From assembly GCA_963733395.1 (NCBI GenBank), contig CAVTCZ010000003.1, positions 1-64,000 of the forward strand: 64,000 nt of DNA, written 5' to 3'. Every line of letters begins with the position of its first letter. Position 1 is the stretch's first letter. A program made the position numbers and the translations under genes. This DNA comes from JADKAV01 sp963733395. GTDB taxonomy: Bacteria > Actinomycetota > Actinomycetes > S36-B12 > UBA10799. The notes below the pieces were generated by a model. It worked only from the letters and a program-made list of their open reading frames with translations, was not told where the DNA came from and did no database searches. Shown here piece after piece: positions 26,784 to 36,866 of this stretch.

Positions 26784-27239
26784 TCAGTCGCTTCGACTGG
26801 AGACCCGGATCTTGCCGTCTGGTGCCGTCGAGCCGGGTGCCGGGTCCTGGTCATTAATGGTGTCCCCGGGCTGCAGTGTCCCAGGATCGACAGCCATCGG
26901 CAGGTTGGCCACTACCTTCGACGCCTGCGAAACGGTCAGGCCCTTCAGATCCGGCACCATCCGGCCGCGGTACTCCGCCTCGATGTCCTCCCACAGCTGC
27001 CGTCCCCGCATCGTCGTCGACAAGTAGCTCATCATGGCCGCCGAGATGCACCCCAGAATAGCCACCGACAGGCCCACAGCACCGGAGTAAGAAGCGCCCC
27101 CCAGCGGTCCCGCAACGCCACCGCCGCCCCCGTCGCGGTGACCGGATTCGCGCAGCAGCCGGAAGGCGCGCTGGAGGCGATACCCGGAATTGGCTGGGGG
27201 CTTGTTCTCGGAATGACCGACGCCTACCGAGGTCTCCAC
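26784..27239 (-). CDS. membrane protein with PASTA domain
   Basis: The C-terminal 60 residues form a PASTA domain (MVPDLKGLTVSQASKVVANL to APDGKIRVSSRSD), the module that in kinases and penicillin-binding proteins senses wall fragments. A hydrophobic segment (GAVGLSVAILGCISAAMMSYL) precedes it. The start is uncertain: a GTG at 27239 gives 151 residues, but the frame is open further upstream and no ribosome site stands out. The protein is probably anchored with PASTA outside. Confidence 0.6.
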   Translation of the reverse strand: METSVGVGHSENKPPANSGYRLQRAFRLLRESGHRDGGGGGVAGPLGGASYSGAVGLSVAILGCISAAMMSYLSTTMRGRQLWEDIEAEYRGRMVPDLKGLTVSQASKVVANLPMAVDPGTLQPGDTINDQDPAPGSTAPDGKIRVSSRSD

Positions 27240-27439
27240 CCGGCCGTGCGGAGGACGAATTCTCGCGGTTGTCCCTGAGTCACCAAGTTGCCACCGGACC
27301 GGGATGTTCGTGGCTGAGGTGCCATCCGCCGCACCACCGCGACCGCGCCCACCGGGCCACCTCGACCTGGGCCGGCACCAGGGATTCCGCAGCCAGGGCA
27401 GGTCCTCGGCGTGGGCTGAACCGCTCGTCGCCGGCCCTA

Positions 27440-28166
27440 CTACTTCACCGTCTTCACCGTCCACTGCTTCGCGAACGAGTACGGCGTGTAGCCGTCGACC
27501 GCGGGGGCGTTCAGCGTGAGCTTCACATACAGCTTCTTCGCCTTGCCGGTGGTGGTGATCGTCACCTTGCCGGCCTTCGTGGCTGCCGACGCGTACTCCG
27601 GCTTCTTCCCGGCGGCGCCCTTCCTCGTCGACCAGGTGACCTTCGCGGTGGCTGTCTGTCCGGCGTTGGTGACCACCTTCTTCTTCAGCAGCACCGTTCT
27701 CCCGTCGGCCTTGATCCGCTTCGCCGGGCGGACCACAGCGGTCTGCGACTGGGCCGGCGGCACCGTCAGTGTCCCGGTCAGGTACCAGCCCGCGCCCGCG
27801 GCCAGGTCGTAGGCGAGTAGACCGATCCGTACGCACTCACCGGTGGCGGTGATAGGCGAGTATCCCGTGCCCGCCACCGCGAACCTCCCGGTCGCCGGGT
27901 CGTAGTTGCGCCCCGCACCTGCACCGCTGAACCACTCGACGGCTTCGGAGCTGAGCTGTGTGGTCCCGGTGAGCGTGCATCTCTCACCGAAAACCTCGGT
28001 CGTGATGCTGTAGTCCATCGGCATCTGAATGCGCCCGGCGCTGTCGATAGTGCCCGCAGCGGGTTCGTGCCAGAACTCCTTGGCCCCAGCCAGTCGGCCG
28101 CACCGCCGCCGCCAGGACGAGGCTCAAGAGCGGTGCCGGTCGTCGCTCCTGGCCGGCTATCACCAA
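27440..28166 (-). CDS. secreted protein related to 9242-10242 (one frameshift)
   Basis: The long clean part (MPMDYSITTEVFGERCTLTG to the end QWTVKTVK) reads from 28024. The in-frame sequence upstream (EFWHEPAAGTIDSAGRIQ) must join a signal-peptide-like stretch in another frame (RPAPLLSLVLAAAVR) that starts near 28166. The joined product is about 240 residues. It shares AGRNYDPATGRFAV, GWYLTGTLTVPP and a Lys-rich C-terminal beta domain (KAGKVTITTTGKAKKLYV) with the protein at 9242-10242. Probably exported. Function unknown. Confidence 0.65.
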
Positions 28167-28225
28167 GATCCGGGCCGCAGCGGGCGCCGTGGGTGCCGGC
28201 GCAGGAATCTGTGGATGAACGCAGG

Positions 28226-28299
28226 GTCACAAAGATCGAGGGCGCCGCGATGTTTGTGACTGAGGTGCTCCCTCAGTTGCCGCTGGGTCACAAAGATCG
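28226..28299. repeat. palindromic repeat, family C copy 2
   Basis: The core runs from TGTTTGTGACTGAGG to GCTGGGTCACAAAGATCG, so TTTGTGAC faces GTCACAAA, and the tail GTCACAAAGATCG occurs a second time at 28226-28238. The same core and tail recur at 50957-51049. Both full copies lie beside genes of the injection-system region. Confidence 0.75.
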
Positions 28300-28321
28300 G
28301 CGTCGGGGGCCAGGAAGGCGT

Positions 28322-28364
28322 GTGACCTGTCGGTGACGCGACCGTGACGCGGGCTCGGCAGGGT
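28322..28364 (+). promoter_or_regulatory. SARP-type direct repeats and -10 before the sheath operon
   Basis: Three heptamers, GTGACCT (28322-28328), GTGACGC (28333-28339) and GTGACGC (28344-28350), repeat with an exact 11-bp period, one helix turn. Eight bases after the last is CAGGGT (28359-28364), a weak TAnnnT-type -10. SARP regulators are known to bind heptamer repeats with this period ending 8 bp from the -10. The same motif precedes the other arm of the injection system. Confidence 0.7.
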
Positions 28365-28390
28365 CGGGGCAACCGTGGTGAGGAGCGAAC

Positions 28391-29943
28391 ATGACGGTCA
28401 CGACCAGTTACCCGGGGGTGTACGTCCAGGAACTGCCCAGCGGCAGTCGCACAGTGACTGGCGTCGCCACCTCGATCACCGCGTTCATCGGTGCGGCGGC
28501 GCGCGGTCCGGTGGACGAGCCGGTGCCGATCGCCAGTTTCGCGGACTTCGAGCGGGCCTTCGGGGGGTTGTGGCGCAGCAGCGGCCTCGGGTACGCCGTG
28601 CGCGACTTCTACCTCAACGGCGGCGGCGAGGCGCTCGTCGTGCGGGTGGTGCACACCGATGAGAACGCACCCGACGACAGCGCGTCGCGCGCGGCCGTCG
28701 ACGCCGGCGGGCTGCCGCTGGTGGCGACCGGGCCCGGGACCTGGGCCAACCACCTGGTGGTGGAGGTCACCCACCCGACCGGGCAGGACGCCGACGACAT
28801 CGCCGAGGCGCAGGGGGTGACAGGCCGACGACCTGTTCAACCTGGTGGTGCGGGAGTCCGAGGCCGACGATGCGGCCAGCGAGACGTACCTCAACGTGAC
28901 GGTGGCGGACGGCCCGCGCCGGGTCGACGTGGTGCTGGCGGCCTCCGGCATGGTCGACGTGGACGGGGATCTGCCCGACGACCGGCCGGATGAGGACATC
29001 TACACGGTCACCACCGAGGGCGCCGACGGGAACCCCCCGGGCCTGGACGACTACTCCGGGGACGAGGATGCCAAGACCGGCATGCATCGCCCTGCTGCGC
29101 GCGGACCTGTTCAACATCTTGTGCATCCCGCCGCCCACCCCGGCCACCGACGTGCCCGACGAGCTGTGGGCCGATGCGGCCGCGTTCTGCGCGCGGCGGC
29201 GGGCATTCCTGATCGTCGACGCGCCGGCCACCGCCACGGCCGCGGACGTCGACGAGTGGGCGGCCGGGGACGGCGGGCTGACCGGGATGACCATGCGCAA
29301 CGCCGCGCTGTACTTCCCGCGCATCCGGCGGCCCGACCCGCTGCGGGGCGGTGCGACCGCCGACTTCGCTGCCTGCGGGGCGGTCGCCGGGACCTACGCG
29401 CGCACCGACGCCAGCCGCGGGGTGTGGAAGGCGCCGGCGGGCACCGAGGCGGGGCTGTCCGGGGTGAGTGGCCTGACGGTGCCGCTGACCGACGCCGAGA
29501 ACGGCCGGCTCAACCCCTTGGGCATCAACTGCCTGCGCACGTTCCGCGGGGTGGGCCCGGTGGTGTGGGGGGCACGGACCCTGCGCGGGTCGGACATCCT
29601 GTCGGACGAGTACAAGTACGTGCCGGTGCGCCGGCTGGCGTTGTTCCTCGAGGAGACCCTGTTCCGCAGCACCCAGTGGGTGGTCTTCGAACCGAACGAC
29701 GAGCCGCTGTGGGCACAGATCCGGATGTCGCTCGGGGCGTTCATGCAGGACCTGTTCCGGCGCGGGGCGTTCCAGGGGGCCACGCCGCGCGACGCGTACT
29801 TCGTGCGCTGCGACGCCGACACCACCACGCAGTACGACATCGACCGCGGGATCGTGAACATCCTCGTCGGGTTCGCGCCACTGAAGCCGGCCGAGTTCGT
29901 GATCATCAGCATCCAGCAGAAGGCAGGGGCAGCAAATGGCTGA
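28391..29943 (+). CDS. contractile injection system sheath protein (two frameshifts)
   Basis: About 515 residues once three frames are joined (shifts near 28820 and 29080). The N-terminus TVTTSYPGVYVQELPSGSRT and the following TSITAFIGAAARGP are typical of tail sheath proteins. The C-terminal domain carries NPLGINCLRTFRGVGPVVWG and KYVPVRRLALFLEETL, the conserved sheath core that contacts the tube and neighbouring subunits. Contraction of this sheath drives the tube into the target membrane. A strong ribosome site (GAGGAG) lies before the ATG. It is the first gene of the right-pointing arm, and the tube gene overlaps its end. Confidence 0.92.
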
Positions 29944-30457
29944 GTTCACGGTCAACGCCAGCCGCTTCGACCCGTACAAGAACTTCAAGTTCCGGGTCAA
30001 GTGGGACGGCCGCTACGTGGCCGGCGTCAGCAAGGTCGGGGCGCTCAAGCGCACCACCGAAGTGGTCAAGCACCGCAGCGGCGGCGACCCCAGCAGCAGT
30101 CGCAAGTCGCCGGGGCGCTCGGAGTACGAGGCGCTCATGCTGCACCGCGGCGTCACCCACGACGTGGAGTTCGAGCAGTGGGCGAACAAGGTCTGGAACT
30201 ACGGCTCCGGGCTCGGCGCGGAGACGTCGCTGAAGGACTTCCGCAAGGACCTCATCCTCGAGATGTACAACGAGGCCGGCCAGTTGGTGATCGCCTACAA
30301 GGTCTACCGCTGCTGGGTCTCGGAGTTCGAGGCGCTGCCGGAGCTCGATGCGAACGCCAACGCGGTGGCGATCCAGACCATCAAGCTGGAGAACGAGGGC
30401 TGGGAGCGCGACACCGCGGTGACCGAACCGACGGAACCGTCGTTCGTGGAGCCGTAA
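29936..30457 (+). CDS. contractile injection system tube protein
   Basis: A 173-residue inner-tube protein of the phage T4 gp19-like family. It starts MAEFTVNASRFDPYKNFKF and has the typical VAGVSKVGALKRTTEVVKHR followed by a polar loop and a two-sheet core. Stacked hexamers of it form the rigid tube inside the sheath. The ATG lies inside the last codons of the sheath gene (8-bp overlap), which keeps the two products co-translated. Confidence 0.93.
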   Translation: MAEFTVNASRFDPYKNFKFRVKWDGRYVAGVSKVGALKRTTEVVKHRSGGDPSSSRKSPGRSEYEALMLHRGVTHDVEFEQWANKVWNYGSGLGAETSLKDFRKDLILEMYNEAGQLVIAYKVYRCWVSEFEALPELDANANAVAIQTIKLENEGWERDTAVTEPTEPSFVEP

Positions 30458-30460
30458 CCC

Positions 30461-31127
30461 ATGCGTCCGGGCCTGCAGGACCCAGCGACGCTGCTCGCGG
30501 CCTGGGAGGCCGGGGAACGCGCGCCCGAGCCGGTGCGCGGGGCGGCTGTGCTCGAGGCCGTGGCCGGCGGGCCGTGGCTGGACCGCCCGGTGGCCGAGGT
30601 GGCGGTGGCGGCACGGGGCTTCGTGGGCACGGTCGATGCGGTGCTCACCTGCGGGCGGTGCGCGGCGGTGCTGGACCTGGAGTTGCCGGTGGCCGAGATG
30701 GTCGGGACCGGTACTTCGGTCGTGGAGCGGGAACTGTCCTCCGGGCCGGTGTCGGTGCGCTGTCCCACGGGCCGGGACCTGCTCGCCGCCGCCGGTCGCC
30801 CGGATGCCCGGGAGGTGCTGCTGGAGCGGTGTGTCATCGGCGGGCAGGCTGCTCACCGCCGCGGATCTGGAGCTGGTCGAGGAGGCCTTCGACGAGCTCG
30901 CCGGGGATGCCGTGCCGGAGGTGAGCGCCTCGTGCCCGGAGTGCGGCGAGCAGGTCACGGGGGTGGTCGATGCGGCCCGGTTGTTGTGGGAGCAGGTCGC
31001 GGCGAGCGCGCCGGGGCTGCTGCGTGACGTCGCGGCACTGGCCGCCGCGTACGGCTGGACCGAGCCGGAGATCCTCGCGCTGCCGCCATCGCGGCGCAGC
31101 GCATACCTGCGGCTGGCGAACCGGTGA
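30461..31127 (+). CDS. CIS-cluster protein with Cys motifs (one frameshift)
   Basis: About 220 residues after a frame change near 30845. The helical N-terminus (LQDPATLLAAWEAGERAPEP) is followed by CGRC near residue 64 and CPECG near 150, which may bind zinc. Position directly after the tube gene matches a conserved small gene in many actinobacterial injection-system clusters, by analogy perhaps a baseplate or tape-measure chaperone. No firm family match. It overlaps the next gene by GTGA or ATGA type coupling. Confidence 0.65.
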
Positions 31128-31903
31128 GCGGGACCCTCGACCGCCTGGCCGCCCTCGCCTCGGGGACGGCAGCGGTGGTGTCGGTGCGCCCGCGGTCGGT
31201 GTTCGAGCCGGTGCCGGAGGTGGTGGTGCCGGTGCCGGTGGCGATGGGGATGGAGGTGGCGGAGCCCGCCGAACCGGTGGCAGCCACCCCCGCCGAACCC
31301 GAGGTTGAACCGGTGGTCCCGGACGTCCCGGAAGCGGCGACTGCGCCGACGACCAGGATTCCTGAGCCGGTGGTCACGGACGTCCCGGAAGCTGTGACCG
31401 CGCCCGTGCGCAGCGCACCCGAGCCGGTGGCCCAGCCCAGGCCCGCCGTGACCCGGTCCCCGCCTGCTGTCCCGCAGGCCGGGAAGCCAGCGAGACGGGT
31501 GGCGCCGCCGGTGCCCACGGCGGAGCCGGTGCCAACCGCGCAGCCGGTGCCCGCCAGCGACATACGAGCCGCAGACCCGGTACCCGTGCCCCGCGTTCCG
31601 GACGTGGCCGCGGAGGAGTTGCTGCCCGAGTTGCTGCCCGAGCACGTGATCCCCGCGCTCATCGACGAGCACGTGGTGACGCCCACGGCCGTTGCGGCGC
31701 CGTCGCCGCGCACCGACGTCGAGGTGGTACGCGTCGCCGCAGACCCGGTCGTGGAGCAGGTCGTGGTCGGCGGGGCCCCGCAGGTGCATGTGCACATCGG
31801 ACGGGTGGAGGTCCGGCCGCCGGCGGCCGCACCCGAGCCCCGGCCGACGCCGGCTCCCGACCTCGGCGCCTACCTCGCGGCGCGGCGGGAGGACCGGCGA
31901 TGA
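31124..31903 (+). CDS. Pro/Glu/Val-rich CIS-cluster protein
   Basis: 259 residues, mostly low complexity: long runs of EPV, PEP and VPV, probably extended and disordered. The last 60 residues are different and conserved-looking: APQVHVHIGRVEVRPP, then a Pro stretch, then a short basic helix (LGAYLAARREDRR). This ending recurs in proteins beside the DUF4255 gene in injection-system clusters. The role is not known. An adaptor that joins tail pieces is possible, and a ruler role is less likely given the length. It overlaps both neighbours by 4 bp. Confidence 0.65.
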   Translation: MSGTLDRLAALASGTAAVVSVRPRSVFEPVPEVVVPVPVAMGMEVAEPAEPVAATPAEPEVEPVVPDVPEAATAPTTRIPEPVVTDVPEAVTAPVRSAPEPVAQPRPAVTRSPPAVPQAGKPARRVAPPVPTAEPVPTAQPVPASDIRAADPVPVPRVPDVAAEELLPELLPEHVIPALIDEHVVTPTAVAAPSPRTDVEVVRVAADPVVEQVVVGGAPQVHVHIGRVEVRPPAAAPEPRPTPAPDLGAYLAARREDRR

Positions 31904-33129
31904 GCAACACGCTGGCGATCGCTGCCGTCACCTCGACGATCCGGTTCGTGCTCAGCCAGGCGCTCGGCGGGGCCCAGCCCGGGCCGGTGGGTTCGGCGGC
32001 GGTCACGACGATGCGCCCGGACCAGGTCGCCGGACACGACGACCTGGGGGAGCCGGCGAAGGGGATCAACGTCTACCTGCACCAGGTCACGCCCAACCAC
32101 GCGTGGAACCTGACCGACCTGCCGACCCGCCGCGCCGACGGGTCGCTGTCGCGCAGGCCGGTGGCGGCGCTGGACCTGCACTACCTGATCTCCTGCTTCG
32201 GGGACGACACCCACCTGGACGCCCAGCGCCTGCTCGGCCGGGCGGTGCTGGCGCTGGCCATGACCCCGGTGCTGACCCGCGACCTGGTGGCCGCGGCCCT
32301 CGACCAGTACGACGGGGACACCGCCACCGCCTTCCTGGCCGACGCCGACCTGGCCGACCAGGTGGAGCTGGTCAAGTTGGCGCCCGCGGCGGTCACGGTC
32401 GAGGAGATGTCCCGGCTGTGGGGGATGCTGGGCGCGCCCTATCTGCTGTCGCTGGCCTACACCGCGACCGTCGTGCTGCTCGAGGCCGACGTCAGCCCCC
32501 GGATCGCGCTGCCGGTGCGGCAGCGGACCGTGGGGGTGGCACCCATCGCCGGTCCGCGCATCCGCTCGGTGGACACCGACCCGGCGCACGGGCCGGTGCT
32601 GACCGGCACCGAGTTGCACGTGCTCGGCAGCGGTCTGCTGGGCGATGACACCGCGGTGCGGATCGGTGCGGTGTCGCTGCACGCCGGCCGCTGCGGCACC
32701 CGACCACCTGCGGGTGGCGGTGGCCGCGGACGTGCCCGCCGGGATCCACGCGCTGCAGGTCGTGCACAGTGCCACCGCCGACGGCGTCACCCGGGTGACC
32801 GCGCGTTCCAACAGCGTCCCGGTGCTGGTGCGCCCACAGGTCGCGGTGGCCGCGGTGTCGGCGACGGAGGTGTCGCTGGCGGTCGTCCCGGCGCTGCACC
32901 CGGGCCAGCGGGCGGAGGTGCGGTTGACCCGGCTGACCCCCGGGGAGCCGCAGTCGTTGCGATTCGACCTGGACGTGCTGCCCCCGGAAGCGGCCCCGTC
33001 CGGGGTCGTGGAGTTGCGCCGCGACGACATACCCGACGGCGACTGGCTGGTGCGCATCACCGTCGACGGCGCGGACAGCCTGCCGGAACTCGACGGCGAG
33101 GTCTACGCCGAACCCCGATTGAGCCTGCC

Positions 33130-33133
<4 letters not shown>
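31900..33133 (+). CDS. DUF4255 tail-terminator-type protein (one frameshift)
   Basis: About 410 residues with a frame change near 32695. The first 200 match DUF4255, the N-terminal domain of Afp16/Pvc16 (SNTLAIAAVTSTIRFVLSQA, INVYLHQVTPNHAWNLTDLP, LDLHYLISCFGD). That protein caps and ends the growing tube-sheath. The C-terminal half is beta-rich with IPT-like strands (LTGTELHVLGSGLLGDDTAV). The coupled GTGA overlap with the ATPase gene downstream is typical of these operons. Confidence 0.88.
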
Positions 33134-34968
<1,835 letters not shown>

Positions 34969-34972
<4 letters not shown>

Positions 34973-36642
34973 GGGAGCACGAGGTTGACCGGGCGCTGAC
35001 TGCCGAGGCGGTGGCCGCCACCCGGGAGTCGGGGCAGCGGCTGCCCACCGAGGTGGCCGCGGACCTCGGCCGGCGCTTCGGCCACGACTTCGGTGACGTG
35101 GCCGTGCACGCCGACCCACAGGCCGCCCGCACGGCGCAGCGGCTGCGGGCGCAGGCCTTCACGGTGGGCCGGCACATCGTCTTCGGCGCCGACCGGTACG
35201 ACCCGGAGTCGGTGCCGGGCCGGCAGTTGCTGACACACGAGGCGGCGCACGTGGTGCAGTCCGGTCCGGGGCAGCCGTTGGGCCTGTCGCGGCCGGGGCA
35301 GGCGGCCGAGCTGCAGGCCGAGGCGGCCGCCGCGGGCATGGCGCCGGCTCTGGCCCCTGCGCCGGCGCTGGTCCACCGGGCCGTCGTCAACGACGCCACC
35401 GGCAACCCGGTCAGCTTCGAGTTCCGCGCGGGGGTCGAACTGCGGCTGGCATTCATGCAGCTGGCCAAGGACCTGCTCGGCGGCGGGGTGCTGCACAGCA
35501 GCGGGTTGCGGGCGCTGCGGGCGAACGCGCTGAACGCACATGGGACCGTCGACGACCACGAGCGGATGTTCATGGCGGGGCTGACGGTCGCCGCCAACGC
35601 CACGACGCTTGCAGCCACCGCCTTGAACGCGACGGCCTCTGTGACGTTCCCGCTGGCAACGATCACCCCCAACATCGCCACCGTCGAGGACCTCGGCCGG
35701 GAGACCGTGCCGGCCACGGTGACCGCGCCCATGGCCCGGGCGCGCGCGGCCCTGGCCAGCATGGAAGTGGGGCAGGTGATCGCCGAACTGTCGGCCGCCG
35801 ATGTGGCCGCGCGGCGGGAGATCCTCAGCCGGGCCGGCAGCTACAAGGACACTGCCGCGGATGTCATCGACTGGGCGGCCGCCCACCGGGTGTCGGTGCC
35901 CGACGTGCTCACGGCGATGCTCGCCGCCGCGTCCGACAACTCGCCCGGGGACCGGGTGCTGGCCGCGATGGTCTACGCGATCGCACAGGCCGCGGGCATG
36001 CCGGAGGCCGGTGACGTGCTCGCCGGGCGGATCAAGGTCGATGCCTTGATCCCGGCGGCGTTCGCGTCCCTGCCCGGTGCGGCGACCATGGTCGCCTTCT
36101 ACGCCACCGTCGCGCAGGCCAGCGGTGCGAAGGGCGACACGATCTACGTGCAGACGACCCTGGACATCTACGACCTCAGCGACCGGTCCAACGTGGTCCA
36201 CGAACTGACGCACGCGCACGACGACCGTGCCGCCGCGGGCGCGACGGTGACCTTCACCGACACCGATCAACTGGAGTCGCGGGCATATCGGGCGCAGGGC
36301 CGGTACCTGCTCACCGAACTGGCTGCCACGACGACGACGGACCGGCCCGCGATCCTCAGCACGCTGGCCGGCCGGGTCGGCGCGCTGGCGCTGTGGGGGA
36401 TGCTCATCGAGACGCTGTCGGACCGCACCCGGTTCGAGCCGTTGGTCGCCGGTCTGGCCGCGGCGACCACCCCGCCGGTGCCGGCCGCCACCGTCGCGGC
36501 CCTGCTGAACCGGGGCCGCACGGCGTTGGAGACGCAGTTGCTGGCGCAGATCACCACGGCCTACCGGTTGACCGCCGGGCAGCGGTCCCCGGTCGACGGG
36601 TTGGCCGGGGAGAGCCTGGTGAGCTGGATCTTCCGGCTGTAG
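34969..36642 (+). CDS. DUF4157 (eCIS core) protein with second metalloprotease-like motif
   Basis: 557 residues. The first 100 form a DUF4157 domain, the marker module of injection-system cargo, with LPTEVAADLGRRFGHDFGDV and the metal motif HEAAH at 90-94. The long C-terminal region is unlike known toxins by eye but carries a second zinc-protease-type motif, HELTHAHD (HELTH at 411-415), near a downstream Glu-rich helix (DQLESRAYRAQGRYLL). It is the last gene of the right-pointing arm, coupled by ATGA to the ATPase. It is the best candidate for the delivered effector. Confidence 0.85.
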
Positions 36643-36682
36643 GGGTGGTGCGGCAGCGGCCGCCCGGGGCACTTGGTGAGTG

Positions 36683-36735
36683 GTTGTCCCGTTGGTGAGC
36701 GAAAACACGCGTGTCTTGCTCACCAACGGGACAAC
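36683..36735. repeat. perfect 18-bp hairpin, family A copy 3
   Basis: GTTGTCCCGTTGGTGAGC (36683-36700) pairs perfectly with GCTCACCAACGGGACAAC (36718-36735) around a 17-base loop that itself holds ACACGCGTGT. It lies between the converging ends of the two injection-system arms, so it can act as a bidirectional terminator. The rest of the 36643-36866 gap shows nothing. Confidence 0.8.
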
Positions 36736-36866
36736 TTCTACCAACGGCGAAGGCCTCGGTCCCCCGGAGGGCTGGCCGTGTCGCAGGGTCTGGCTGGTGA
36801 TTGCACGGAGGTGCGGCCAGATTCGTTGCACGAAGGTGCCGATTCACCTGCATCCACAGGCACTTG

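Noticed and set aside
29906..31795. 629-codon frame on the minus strand
   Set aside because: It is the complement of the tube, Cys-motif and P/E/V-rich genes, with His/Arg-rich low-complexity product and no motif.
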